From positions 1-50,086 of the forward strand of contig NZ_SMKT01000053.1 in NCBI RefSeq assembly GCF_004348735.1: 50,086 bases of DNA. Direction: 5' to 3'. The translations under genes were made by a program, and so were the position numbers. Positions 38,130-46,374 of this stretch are shown here, one piece after another. Every line of letters begins with the position of its first letter. Within the stretch, counting starts at the first letter, position 1. Under the pieces are notes generated by a model. It was not told the origin of the DNA. It ran no database searches and saw only the letters and a list, made by a program, of their open reading frames with translations. This DNA comes from Actinomadura sp. KC06. Its GTDB lineage: Bacteria > Actinomycetota > Actinomycetes > Streptosporangiales > Streptosporangiaceae.

Positions 38130-38873
38130 GTGTCCAAGAACCTTCTGTCGCTCGCCATTCTGGTCGCCGTCGTCTCGGCGGTCGTCCTGCTCTTCGTCAA
38201 GGACATCTCGCTGTCGGTGGCGCTTTCCGTGGGGGCGGGTGCGCTGTGCCTGGCGTGGCTCGTCCTGCTGCTGACCGTCCCGTGGAACGTGTATTTCCAG
38301 GCTGTCGGCCTTCTTGAGGAGATCCGCGTCAGCAAAGAACGGGGATTGGACGTTCCCGCCGGCAGCGGCGACGAGGCCCGCCGGATCGCCGCGCGGATGA
38401 AGGCGGCGGCGGTCGGGGCGCACGTCCTTTCCGCCGCTCTCGTCGCCGCCGTCACCTATTTCTCCGGCGCCGACATCGGCTACTACTTCGCCGCGTTCTA
38501 CCTGGTCAGCACGTCGTTCCGGCCTGCCGGCGCATGGTTCGCCCATCTGCGCCGGCGGCTCAGCACGATGCTGAAGGAAGTGCGCTACCCGCGCGACGAC
38601 GTCCTCGGCCTCACCGAACGGGTCGAGTTCCTGGAAGCCCAGGCGGAGAATCTGCGGGCCACGACCGAGCAGCTCCATTCGGCGGACCTCGCGGCGGAAC
38701 GGAGCATCGCGGACCTTTCCGTCACCACCGCGCAGCGCGCCGGTGAACTGGACCGGCGGCTGGACGCGATAGGCCGCCAATTCGAGGACACCGTGACGCG
38801 GCTCACCGACAACCAGGAGGTCATCGCCGGGATCAAGGCGTTCCTGCGGATGCTCCGCACGGAGACCGCCTGA
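38130..38873 (+). CDS. Membrane protein with four hydrophobic segments and a coiled-coil tail
   Basis: The product is about 247 aa. Hydrophobic segments (counted from the GTG at 38130) lie near 6-24, 30-50, 91-110 and 116-132. A heptad-rich region follows (about 157-229: RVEFLEAQAENLRATTEQLH, RSIADLSVTTAQRAGELDRR). The cytosolic tail could oligomerise or scaffold. GTG 38130 was chosen because AGGAG lies 7 nt before it; an upstream ATG at 38052 has no ribosome site and sits by the hairpin. The family is not recognised. It converges on a thioesterase gene 24 bp away. Confidence 0.72.
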   Translation: MSKNLLSLAILVAVVSAVVLLFVKDISLSVALSVGAGALCLAWLVLLLTVPWNVYFQAVGLLEEIRVSKERGLDVPAGSGDEARRIAARMKAAAVGAHVLSAALVAAVTYFSGADIGYYFAAFYLVSTSFRPAGAWFAHLRRRLSTMLKEVRYPRDDVLGLTERVEFLEAQAENLRATTEQLHSADLAAERSIADLSVTTAQRAGELDRRLDAIGRQFEDTVTRLTDNQEVIAGIKAFLRMLRTETA

Positions 38874-38896
38874 GCCTTTCTTGACCGCCGAGGGGT

Positions 38897-39718
38897 TCAG
38901 CGCGGAGTCGTCCGGTCCGGGCGGCAGATCAGCTGCCCGGACGCCGAGGCGAGCAGTTCCCGCTCGTCCGACCAGATCCGGTTGCGGAAGCCGATGAGCC
39001 CGTTCTCCGCCACCTCCGCGGTGCCCTCCCCGAACAGCCATTCCGACTCCGGCGCGGGACGGTGGAACTGCACGTTCAGGTCGAGGTTCGGGGCGATGAA
39101 TCCGCTGTCCGGCGGGTGCGCGTGCCACACCGCGCTCCAGGCGATCGTGTCCAGGATGACGAGCTGGCGCGCCATGTCATCGGTGGTGTGCCCGGGAAAT
39201 CGGTACCACGCTCCGTAATACGGCTCCCCGAGCGGACGGCTTCCCACATCGTCATGCCAGACAAGGGGCTTGCCCTCGATGCTGTTCCACATCGGCGGCA
39301 TCGGAGGATCCGGATCGGGGATCAGCTCGGCGAACGAGCGGAGTTCTTCCGGCGCGGGCACGTCCGGCATCGCCGCGGCGTCGTGGCGCAATCCGTCCAG
39401 GTGGTCGGAGGCGAGCCAGATCAGGGCGTCCGCGACGGCCGTCCCGTCCTGCCGCATGGAGCACCGCACCGACTCGGCTCGTTTCGACCGGCGCAGAGTC
39501 GTCACTTCCACGTCGACGGGCGCGAACCGTCCCACCGACAGGAAATGGCAGGACAGCGACGCCACCCGCGGAAGCGATCCGTGCGCCAGCGCCGCCCGCG
39601 CGAGAATGGCGGCCACGTAACCGCCGACCGGGCCCCACGCAGACCAATCGGGCACCAGCTCGGCCTCGTAGCGCCCGTTCCCGCCCGTCACCGCCGCGTC
39701 GACCGCAAGATCCCTCAC
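38897..39718 (-). CDS. Acyl-CoA thioesterase family protein (double hot-dog)
   Basis: This encodes about 273 aa with two hot-dog halves, as in TesB-like acyl-CoA thioesterases of actinomycetes. The first half shows WSAWGPVGGYVAAILARAAL and SLSCHFLSVGRFAPVDVEVTTLRRSKRAESVRCSMRQDG. The second half shows ILDTIAWSAVWHAHPPDSGFIAPNLDLNVQFHRPAPESEWLF and the closing ASASGQLICR. The VGGYVAA and NVQFH segments are typical of the family. It hydrolyses acyl-CoA to acid plus CoA, substrate unknown. The GTG at 39718 was used; the frame is open to 40192, but that part is antisense to the next gene. Confidence 0.85.
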   Translation of the reverse strand: MRDLAVDAAVTGGNGRYEAELVPDWSAWGPVGGYVAAILARAALAHGSLPRVASLSCHFLSVGRFAPVDVEVTTLRRSKRAESVRCSMRQDGTAVADALIWLASDHLDGLRHDAAAMPDVPAPEELRSFAELIPDPDPPMPPMWNSIEGKPLVWHDDVGSRPLGEPYYGAWYRFPGHTTDDMARQLVILDTIAWSAVWHAHPPDSGFIAPNLDLNVQFHRPAPESEWLFGEGTAEVAENGLIGFRNRIWSDERELLASASGQLICRPDRTTPR

Positions 39719-39774
39719 ACGGGCACTGTAAAACGCGTCAACGACAGTCCTCGACCGGATTTCCGGGCACCACT

Positions 39775-40572
39775 TCAGGCGGAGCCAGGCGCAACACGAC
39801 CATTCGCCTTCTGCTCCCCCGCCTGCCCGACCCGCTCGGCCAGGAACGCCTCCCAGGTCCGGGAGCCCAGGGTGGCGCCTTCGAGAGTCAAGTTGTCGCC
39901 GTCGCGGTAGGCGCGGCCCGACTTTCCCGGGATCCGGAACGGCAGCATGGGACGGCGCTTCCCGCGCGCCCGCAGGTATCCGCGGGTCAGCTCGCTCAGC
40001 TCGTACACCTCGGGCCCGGCCAGGTCGGGGACCAGCCCGGCGGGCTCGCCGAGCGCCAGCTCCGCGACGTCGCGGGGGTCGACCGGCTGGAGCCGCAGCC
40101 CGCGCGGGGCCGGGACCACCGGCGACTTCGCCATCATCCGCACCAGCTTCAGGACCAGGTCGTGGAACTGGGCGGCGCGCAGCGTCGTCCACGGCACGCC
40201 CGAGTCGATGACGGCTCGCTCCGCGTCAAGCTGCATCTTGAGGAACCGCTGCGGCATGCGGTCCGCCCCGATGACGGAGATCAGCACCAGATGCCGCACA
40301 CCGGCCCGCGCCGCCGCCTGCGCCAGGTTGCGCGTCGCCACGTCGTCGCCCTTGTAGCCGCCCGCGAGATGCAGGACGGTCTCGATGCCGTCCAGCGCGG
40401 CCTCGACGCCTTCGTCCTTGAGCACGTCGCCGACCACGTACTCGACGCCGTCCTGCGGCTCGCGGGCGCGGCGGCTGAGCACCCGCACCTCACGCCCCGC
40501 GTCCCGCAGCAGCGGCACGACCTGCCGCCCAAGCGTGCCCGTCCCACCAGTAACCAGAATCGGTGTTCCCAT
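39775..40572 (-). CDS. NAD(P)-binding oxidoreductase (NmrA/atypical SDR type)
   Basis: This encodes 265 aa with an N-terminal Rossmann nucleotide motif (MGTPILVTGGTGTLGRQVVP) and Arg in VRVLSRRAREP, fitting NADP binding. ETVLHLAGGYKGDD, HLVLISVIGADRMPQRFLKMQLDAERAV and WTTLRAAQFHDL are characteristic of the NAD(P)H-binding/NmrA-like branch of atypical SDRs. The classical YxxxK active site is not evident, so a regulatory or binding role is possible. The ATG at 40572 is preceded by GGAGGAG. It is transcribed ahead of the thioesterase gene (56-bp gap) and may share a transcript. Confidence 0.88.
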   Translation of the reverse strand: MGTPILVTGGTGTLGRQVVPLLRDAGREVRVLSRRAREPQDGVEYVVGDVLKDEGVEAALDGIETVLHLAGGYKGDDVATRNLAQAAARAGVRHLVLISVIGADRMPQRFLKMQLDAERAVIDSGVPWTTLRAAQFHDLVLKLVRMMAKSPVVPAPRGLRLQPVDPRDVAELALGEPAGLVPDLAGPEVYELSELTRGYLRARGKRRPMLPFRIPGKSGRAYRDGDNLTLEGATLGSRTWEAFLAERVGQAGEQKANGRVAPGSA

Positions 40573-40682
40573 GTCTCCTCCACTCCCTCGAACCAACACC
40601 AACAAAGACGGTCGGGCTGCCAAAGGATGTGACATCAACGCGATCTTGAAGGGCCCGCGACCCGCGGTAGGCGGATGCGGGG

Positions 40683-41522
40683 CTATCCGGCGTGGGTGCG
40701 GAGCCAGGTCAGGGTTGATGGGGCGGAGTTGAGGATGGAGATGTGTCCGTCGTCAGCGGAGAGGCGCAGGTCGGCGCTGGAGCAGTGCCGGGCGAGCCAT
40801 CGGGCATGGGAGGCGGGCACGATCCGGTCCTGCTCGCCATGGAGGACGAGGAGCGGCGCGGTGATCCTGGACGGGGCGAATCCCCACGGCGCGACATATG
40901 CGAGGTCGTCGTCGACCAGCCCTCCGGTGCCGTTCTCTACTGCCGGGCCGACCACGTCCTCGAACCATGACCATTCATCCGCGAGCGCGGCGTGATCGGC
41001 CGGGGTGAACATGTCCGGGTCGTGTTCGGCGCTGGCCTCGTAGTCCTCTTTCGCTGCGCGTCCTGTGACGGCAGCGCGCAGCGACGCCTCGCTGGACGCG
41101 CCCATTCCGGCGAACCAGTCGAGCCCTTCGGCGTCGAACGGAGCCAGGGCGGCGACGCTGACCACCGCGAGGACGCGGTCGGACAGCAGCGCACCGCAGG
41201 CCAGGGCGTGCGGCCCGCCTCCGGAGTGCCCCATCACCGCGAACCGGTCGATGCCGAGCGCGTCGGCGACGGCGGAGACGTCGGTGGCGGACGACGCCAC
41301 GTCCCGTCCCGGAAGCGGGCTGGAACCGCCATATCCGGGACGGTCATGAGACACCCAGCGGATCGCCTGTCGCGCGGCGGCCGGGAAGAGAGGGCGGGGC
41401 GGCGCACCGATGTTCGGCGTCCCGTGGTGCCAGAAGACGGGCAGCCGGCCTGCGCCGCCTGTGTCGTAGACGTGCAGGGTGCGACCGCCGTCCACCTTCA
41501 GATCGAACTCGGCGACCTCCAT
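40683..41522 (-). CDS. Alpha/beta hydrolase
   Basis: This 279-aa alpha/beta-fold hydrolase has nucleophile Ser100 in GHSGGG, probable acid Asp232 in HGEQDRIVP, and catalytic His260 in DDGHISIL. The oxyanion region is PVFWHHGTPNIGAP. DRPGYGGSSPLPGRD is the usual loop after strand 4. It could be an esterase, epoxide hydrolase or lactonase. The ATG at 41522 is used, because the longer frame to 41627 runs over the divergent methyltransferase start. About 95 bp separate the two divergent starts. Confidence 0.9.
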   Translation of the reverse strand: MEVAEFDLKVDGGRTLHVYDTGGAGRLPVFWHHGTPNIGAPPRPLFPAAARQAIRWVSHDRPGYGGSSPLPGRDVASSATDVSAVADALGIDRFAVMGHSGGGPHALACGALLSDRVLAVVSVAALAPFDAEGLDWFAGMGASSEASLRAAVTGRAAKEDYEASAEHDPDMFTPADHAALADEWSWFEDVVGPAVENGTGGLVDDDLAYVAPWGFAPSRITAPLLVLHGEQDRIVPASHARWLARHCSSADLRLSADDGHISILNSAPSTLTWLRTHAG

Positions 41523-41617
41523 GCCGAGACCGTACCGATAGGCCGCGGGCCTGGTGACGGGGGCGCTCCGCCTGACAGCATCGGTCGCGACCGCCCCGGG
41601 GATCAGGGAGAGCCGCC

Positions 41618-42409
41618 GTGAGCACACATCCCGAGATCGACACGACCGTTCCGCATTCGGCGCGGGTCTGGAACTACCTGCTGGGAGGCAAGGACAACTA
41701 TCCCGTCGACCAGATGGCCGGCGACAGGGTCTGCGAGATCTTCCCCGGCATGGTCGACCTCACGCGCCATTCCCGGTACATGCTGGCGCGGGTCGTCCGG
41801 TACCTGGCCGATGAGGCGGGCATCCGGCAATTCCTGGACATCGGCACCGGGCTGCCCACCGTGGACAACACCCATGAGGTGGCGCAGCGGATCGCGCCTG
41901 AATCCCGGGTCGTGTACGTCGACAACGACCCGCTGGTTCTGGTGCATGCCCAGGCGCTGCTCAGGAGCACGCGTGAAGGGGCGACGGATTACATTCAGGC
42001 GGACGTCCGCGAGCCGGAGGCCATCCTGGCGCAGGCGTCCAAGACCCTCGATTTCAGCCGGCCCGTGGGGCTGATGCTCATGGGCATTCTCGGCCTGGTC
42101 GGCGACTACGACGAGGCGCGGTCGATCGTCGACCGGCTGATGGCGGCGCTGCCTTCGGGCAGTCATCTCGCCGTCTACGACGGCACGGACACCGACCCGG
42201 CGTATCTGGAGGCCATCGGCCGGTACAACGCGAGCAGCGGCGCGGTGCCTTACGCGCCGCGCAGCGTCGAGCAGATCGCCCGCTATCTCGACGGCCTGGA
42301 GGTGCTGGAGCCGGGCGTCGTCCTGGTGTCGCGGTGGCGGCCCGAGCCGAGCCCTTGGGAGGAACCACCGGCTGTGCCCGGCGCGGGCGGCGTCGCCCGC
42401 AAGCCCTGA
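41618..42409 (+). CDS. SAM-dependent methyltransferase (DUF574/Methyltransf_19 type)
   Basis: This encodes 263 aa. SARVWNYLLGGKDNYPVDQMAGD at the N-terminus is diagnostic of the actinobacterial DUF574 family. The Rossmann motif I is FLDIGTGLPTVDNTHEVAQ, and VVYVDNDPLVLVHAQALL holds the acidic ribose-binding residue. Family members are very common in actinomycetes with mostly unknown substrates. The GTG at 41618 follows GGGAG by 7 nt. Confidence 0.92.
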   Translation: MSTHPEIDTTVPHSARVWNYLLGGKDNYPVDQMAGDRVCEIFPGMVDLTRHSRYMLARVVRYLADEAGIRQFLDIGTGLPTVDNTHEVAQRIAPESRVVYVDNDPLVLVHAQALLRSTREGATDYIQADVREPEAILAQASKTLDFSRPVGLMLMGILGLVGDYDEARSIVDRLMAALPSGSHLAVYDGTDTDPAYLEAIGRYNASSGAVPYAPRSVEQIARYLDGLEVLEPGVVLVSRWRPEPSPWEEPPAVPGAGGVARKP

Positions 42410-42434
42410 CCCCCGGTCCCGGGCCTTCGCGCAC

Positions 42435-42455
42435 CGAACTGTAGAATTTGGTTCG
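42435..42455 (+). promoter_or_regulatory. Candidate promoter/inverted repeat before the SCO6745-family gene
   Basis: CGAAC-N11-GTTCG surrounds TAGAAT (42442-42447), a plausible extended -10 element (TGTAGAAT), 33 nt before the ATG. It is the only AT-rich stretch in the 70-bp gap. No matching -35 box is seen, so the assignment is tentative. Confidence 0.35.
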
Positions 42456-42479
42456 ATTTTCGGCGAGGGGACGGCTGGG

Positions 42480-43223
42480 ATGCGCGAGATCGCGGCGGCG
42501 GTGGCGGAGCCGATCGGGCGGCTGGGCGGGGCGTTCATGCGCTCGCGGGAGGCGAAGGCCTTCTCGGCGGAGACCGGACTCACCGGCTGGACGCCGTATT
42601 TCCGGGGTCGTTGCGGTGTCCTGGGGGACGTTGACGCTGACGTCGTCGCGGCTGCGGCCGGTTTCTTCCCGGTCGAGACCGTGCGGAAAGCGTGGGGAGC
42701 GGGCGCCGGTCTTCCTACGGCGACGGCCGCCACCCGGTACGCGGCCGTGGCGCAGGATTTCGGCCGCCGCAAGCTGGCCGACTTCGCGGAATCGGCGCGG
42801 CTCGCCGACCTGCTCCAGCGCGTCGTGGACGGCGGGCCCGTGGTCGCCGCGCCGCTCTTCGCCGGCTGGCGGGCGATGCCGCTGCCCGAGGACGACCGGG
42901 CCAGGGTGATCCAGCTCGCGCACGTCGTCCGGGAACTGCGCGGCGGGCTGCATATCGTCGCGGTCCTGGTGAGCGGGTTGAGCCCGCTGGAGGCGGTGCT
43001 GAGCGGTCACTCGGCGATCCTTGTCGACGGCGAGCCGAACGCCGAGTACTTCGGCTGGCCGCGTCCGTATCCCGAGGTGACGGACGAAATACAGCGCCTC
43101 CGCGACGACGCCGAACGGCTCACCGACGACCTGATGGCCCCCGCTTTCGCGGCTCTCGGCACGGCGGAGGCCGACGAGTTCGTCGCTCTTCTCCAGAAGG
43201 CGGAACGAGCCGTCTTCGGCTGA
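42480..43223 (+). CDS. SCO6745-family protein
   Basis: This encodes 247 aa, mostly helical: EPIGRLGGAFMRSREAKAFS, GWTPYFRGRCGVLGDVDADVVAAAAGFFP, VIQLAHVVRELRGGLHIVAVLVSGLSPLEAVL and FGWPRPYPEVTDEIQRLRDDAERLTDDLMAPAFAAL. This pattern matches the SCO6745 family of actinomycetes, often called helix-turn-helix-like, with no known biochemical role. GAGGGGA lies 9 nt before the ATG. It converges on the beta-lactamase-like gene, 14 bp away. Confidence 0.85.
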   Translation: MREIAAAVAEPIGRLGGAFMRSREAKAFSAETGLTGWTPYFRGRCGVLGDVDADVVAAAAGFFPVETVRKAWGAGAGLPTATAATRYAAVAQDFGRRKLADFAESARLADLLQRVVDGGPVVAAPLFAGWRAMPLPEDDRARVIQLAHVVRELRGGLHIVAVLVSGLSPLEAVLSGHSAILVDGEPNAEYFGWPRPYPEVTDEIQRLRDDAERLTDDLMAPAFAALGTAEADEFVALLQKAERAVFG

Positions 43224-43237
43224 CATGCGGGCTCGGG

Positions 43238-44401
43238 TCAGTCGCGGGCGCGTTTCTCGATTCCCAGGGTCAGTTCCGTGTTCTGTTCCTCAAGGTTCCA
43301 TTTCCCGGCGCGGTAGGCGTGGTTGGTGATCCAGAACACCATCACGCGGTGGTCGGTGAAGCGGGCGAATTCCCCGAACGACCAGTCGTTGCCGCCGTCG
43401 TGTTCGAGCACACGCCGGCCGTCGCCGGTGCGGACGACACCCCAGCCGTATCCGTAGTAGAACTTGTCGCCGTTTCGCACTCCGACGAGGACGTGCGGTT
43501 TGAACATCTTGCGTTTGGCGCGTCCGGAAAGGATCCGGTCGCCTTCCAGCGCGCGATGCCAGCGGAACATGTCGCGGGGCGTGGACAGCAGGCCGCCGTT
43601 GCCGCGCAGATACCAGTAGGGTCCGTCGGCGGCCCACGGGTGCTCGTACGGCCGCCCCTGCGGCGTGCCGCGCTCGTCGTACTCCACCGCGACCTGGTCG
43701 CGTTCCCATCGGGGCAGGACGTAGCCGGTCCGCGCCATTCCCGACGGCGCGAACAGATGCTCGCGCAGGTAGCGTTCGTAGCCGACGCCCGAGACCTTCT
43801 CGACGATCGCCGCCAGGACGCTGTATCCCACGTTGGAGTAGTGGAACTCGGCGCCTGGAGCCGACTGCAGTTTGGATTTCAGCGCGGCTCTGAGCATGCC
43901 GTCGCGCGAGACCGGTTCGTAGTCGTCCCCGCCGATTTCTTCGTCGTCCAATCCTGCGGTGTGCGTGAGGAGGTGGTGCAGGGTGATCTCGCGCTTGTCC
44001 GCGGGTATCGGGCCTAGGAATTTGCTGAGGCGGTCGGTTACCTGCAGCTTGCCCGCCATTTCCAGCTTCATGATGGCGGCGGCGGTGAACTGCTTGGTGA
44101 TGGACATGACGTCGTAGACGGTGTCGCAGCGCGCCGGGATCTTCCTCTCCCGGTCGGCGAAGCCGAAGCCGCCGCAGTGCACCAGCCGTCCGTTATGAGC
44201 GGCGACGACCGTCCCGCCCGGCCCCTTCGGCAGAGCCCCTGCCAGAAAACTCTGGATGGACGGATCCATGCGCTCACGCACATCCTGATCCGCCCCTTGC
44301 AGGCCGATACCGGCGGCGCCTCCGCCGCCGCACGCGCTAACGACGCCCATCGCGGCCAGCGTGATCGCGACCATTCCCAACCCCGGAGAGCAGCGGGTCA
44401 T
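43238..44401 (-). CDS. Beta-lactamase-family serine hydrolase, lipoprotein
   Basis: This encodes 387 aa. The signal peptide ends in the lipobox VSAC (Cys24). Active-site motifs of the class C/AmpC-like serine hydrolases follow: S-x-x-K as SITK (Ser100, Lys103), Y-x-N as YSN (Tyr188), and an HDGG segment as the K/H-T/x-G equivalent (VLEHDGGNDWSFG). LHHLLTHTAGLDD and NGGLLSTPRDMFRWHRAL are further family marks. It probably acts on cell-wall peptides, esters or D-amino-acid substrates rather than as a proven antibiotic-resistance enzyme. The ATG at 44401 is placed 7 nt beyond GGAGG; an ATG at 44407 is too close to the site. A longer frame to 45064 is antisense to the GNAT gene. Confidence 0.9.
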   Translation of the reverse strand: MTRCSPGLGMVAITLAAMGVVSACGGGGAAGIGLQGADQDVRERMDPSIQSFLAGALPKGPGGTVVAAHNGRLVHCGGFGFADRERKIPARCDTVYDVMSITKQFTAAAIMKLEMAGKLQVTDRLSKFLGPIPADKREITLHHLLTHTAGLDDEEIGGDDYEPVSRDGMLRAALKSKLQSAPGAEFHYSNVGYSVLAAIVEKVSGVGYERYLREHLFAPSGMARTGYVLPRWERDQVAVEYDERGTPQGRPYEHPWAADGPYWYLRGNGGLLSTPRDMFRWHRALEGDRILSGRAKRKMFKPHVLVGVRNGDKFYYGYGWGVVRTGDGRRVLEHDGGNDWSFGEFARFTDHRVMVFWITNHAYRAGKWNLEEQNTELTLGIEKRARD

Positions 44402-44500
44402 TTTCATGCCTCCGCACGCTACGGAGATGACCGCGCGGCGTCGTCCCTCGGCCGGATGAGAAAGCGCGTCCCTCTTGCCGGGGACGGCACACTGTGAATC

Positions 44501-45007
44501 ATGATGGTGCTGGAGACGGAACGGCTCGTCCTGCGGCCTCTGACAGGCGAGGACTTCGACGACTACGCGGAAATGCTGGCCGACCCGGACGTGGCCTCGG
44601 GCCTCGCGGAGAGCGTGGGCACCGGCCGGGCGGACGCCTGGCGCAGCCTCGCCACGTTCATCGGCCATCGGGAGATCCGCGGCTACTCCCACTGGGCCGT
44701 GGTCGAAAAGGCGACGGGAAGCTTCGTCGGACGTGCCGGGCCCTGGCAACCGCACGGCTTCCCCGGCCTCGGGGTGGGCTGGTGCCTCTCCCGCCTCCAT
44801 TGGGGGAAGGGGTACGCGTCCGAGGCCGGTCGCGCGGCCCTGGCGTTCTGCTTCAACGAGCTGGCGGCCGAGAAGGTCATCTCGCTGATCCTGCCCGGCA
44901 ACGCCCGCTCCATCGCCGTGGCCGAACGCATCGGCCACCGCTACCTGTACGACACCGAATACCGGGGCCAGACCGTCCACGTCTACGGCCAGCAGCGCCC
45001 CACGTAG
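44501..45007 (+). CDS. GNAT-family N-acetyltransferase (RimJ/RimL-like)
   Basis: This encodes 168 aa: LETERLVLRPLTGEDFDDYAEMLADPDV, a strand with HWAVVEKATGSFVGRAGPW, GVGWCLSRLHWGKGYASEAGRAALAFCF (acetyl-CoA-binding P-loop-like region) and VISLILPGNARSIAVAERIGHRYLYDTEYRG. These are the standard motifs of the ribosomal-protein acetyltransferase-like branch. The substrate is unknown. No clear ribosome site precedes the double ATG; a leaderless start is possible. It is divergent from the beta-lactamase-like gene. Confidence 0.9.
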   Translation: MMVLETERLVLRPLTGEDFDDYAEMLADPDVASGLAESVGTGRADAWRSLATFIGHREIRGYSHWAVVEKATGSFVGRAGPWQPHGFPGLGVGWCLSRLHWGKGYASEAGRAALAFCFNELAAEKVISLILPGNARSIAVAERIGHRYLYDTEYRGQTVHVYGQQRPT

Positions 45008-45097
45008 CCCCGCGACCGTCCCACCGCGGTTCAGGGGACTCGGTGGTGGATCCGTGGTGGGCACGGATGTGGGTCAGTGGTCCCGGACGCGACGCTT

Positions 45098-45121
45098 CTC
45101 AGCAGTTGGACACCTGCTGAG
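45098..45121 (+). promoter_or_regulatory. Inverted repeat touching the MFS gene's ribosome site
   Basis: CTCAGCAG-TTGGACAC-CTGCTGAG has perfect 8-bp arms. Its last base is the first G of the GGAGG ribosome site (45121-45125). It could be a repressor operator, or an RNA stem that influences translation of the transporter gene at 45131. Confidence 0.6.
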
Positions 45122-45130
45122 GAGGACCCG

Positions 45131-46330
45131 ATGACCACCACCACGACGGCGCGGAGCACGACGGACGGGGCGGCGCGGCCGCGGTTGATGAGCCGGGCGT
45201 TCGCGCTGGTGCTCGTGGCCGCTGTGGGCTCGTCCACTAGCTTCTACCTGCTGTTCTCCGCGCTCCCCCGGTACGCGGACGCGACCGGGGCTGGCGGGGT
45301 GGGCGCCGGGCTGACCACGGGCGCGATGATGCTCGCGACCGTGGCCGCCGAGCTGGCCGTCCCGCGGCTGACGGCCCGGTTCGGGTACCGGAAGGTGTTC
45401 GGCGCCGGGCTGGCGCTCCTCGGGATCCCGGCGCTGGCGCTGGCGGCCTCGGGCGGCATGGCGATGATCCTGACGGCCTGCCTGGTGCGGGGCGCCGGGT
45501 TCGCGGTGGCGGTGGTACTGGGCGGGGCGCTGGTGGCCTCGACCGTCCCGGCGGAGCGGCGCGGCGAGGGGCTGGGCGTGTACGGGATCGCCTGCGGCGT
45601 CCCGGCCATGCTCGCGCTTCCGGCGGGCCTGTGGCTGGGTGACCTGGTCGGCTACGAGGCGGTGTTCGTGCTGGCCGGCGTGTCCGCGCTGGCCGGGCTC
45701 GCGGCGGTGAGGGATCTGCCGGGACGGCGCCCCGAGCCCGAGGAGCCGCTCGGCCTCGTCGCCGCCGCGCGGAGGCGTGAGCTGCTCGTCCCGTCGCTGT
45801 TCTTCGCCGCCACGACCGTGGCGACGGGGATCACCGCCACCTTCCTGCCGCTGGCCGGCGGCGCGGTGTCCGCCTGGGCGCTGCTGGCGCACAACCTCGC
45901 GGCCACCTGCACCCGCTGGTGGGCGGGACGCAACGGCGACCGCTACGGGGCGTCGCGGCAGCTCGTCCCGGGGCTGGTGATCTCGGCGAGCGGCATCGCG
46001 CTGCTGATGCTGGTGTCCAGCCCGGCCGCGGTACTGGCCGGGATGGTGCTGTTCGGCGTCGGGTTCGGTCTCACCGGCAACGCCAGCATGGCCGTGATGC
46101 TCGACCGCGTCCCGTCCTCCTCCTACGGGACGGTCAGCGCCCTGTGGAACGTCGCCTACGACGTGGGCATCGGCGTCGGCGCCACCGGATTCGGGTTCGC
46201 CGCCGTCCACACCGGATACCCGGCGGCCTTCGGCCTGACGGCCGCCCTGATGCTGCTGCCCCTTCTCGTCGGCACGGGCGGCGCACGCCGGCGGGCGCGC
46301 GCCGAGAGCGACCAGCTCTGCACCGCCTGA
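45131..46330 (+). CDS. MFS transporter
   Basis: The product is about 399 aa with roughly 12 hydrophobic segments (for example AFALVLVAAVGSSTSFYLLF, GGMAMILTACLVRGAGFAVAVVLGGALV and GIALLMLVSSPAAVLAGMVLFGVGFGL). PRLTARFGYRKVFGAGLAL corresponds to the loop 2-3 signature (D/N-R-x-G-R-K/R). NASMAVMLDRVPSSSYGTVSALWNVAYDVGIGVG is typical of drug-efflux-type members. It is an exporter by inference, with unknown cargo. GGAGG precedes the ATG; the open frame from 45077 lacks support. A perfect inverted repeat adjoins the ribosome site, hinting at regulated expression. It may form an operon with the following fusion gene. Confidence 0.9.
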   Translation: MTTTTTARSTTDGAARPRLMSRAFALVLVAAVGSSTSFYLLFSALPRYADATGAGGVGAGLTTGAMMLATVAAELAVPRLTARFGYRKVFGAGLALLGIPALALAASGGMAMILTACLVRGAGFAVAVVLGGALVASTVPAERRGEGLGVYGIACGVPAMLALPAGLWLGDLVGYEAVFVLAGVSALAGLAAVRDLPGRRPEPEEPLGLVAAARRRELLVPSLFFAATTVATGITATFLPLAGGAVSAWALLAHNLAATCTRWWAGRNGDRYGASRQLVPGLVISASGIALLMLVSSPAAVLAGMVLFGVGFGLTGNASMAVMLDRVPSSSYGTVSALWNVAYDVGIGVGATGFGFAAVHTGYPAAFGLTAALMLLPLLVGTGGARRRARAESDQLCTA

Positions 46331-46374
46331 CCTCCTCCCTCCCCCCGAAAGATCAACTGAGAAAGGGAACGACC

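Noticed and set aside
38897..40192. A 431-codon version of the thioesterase gene
   Set aside because: The extra 158 codons are antisense to the NAD(P)-binding gene and have no hot-dog motif. The GTG at 39718 starts the recognisable domain.
43238..45064. A 608-codon version of the serine hydrolase
   Set aside because: The extension covers the GNAT gene on the other strand. The lipoprotein signal begins at 44401.
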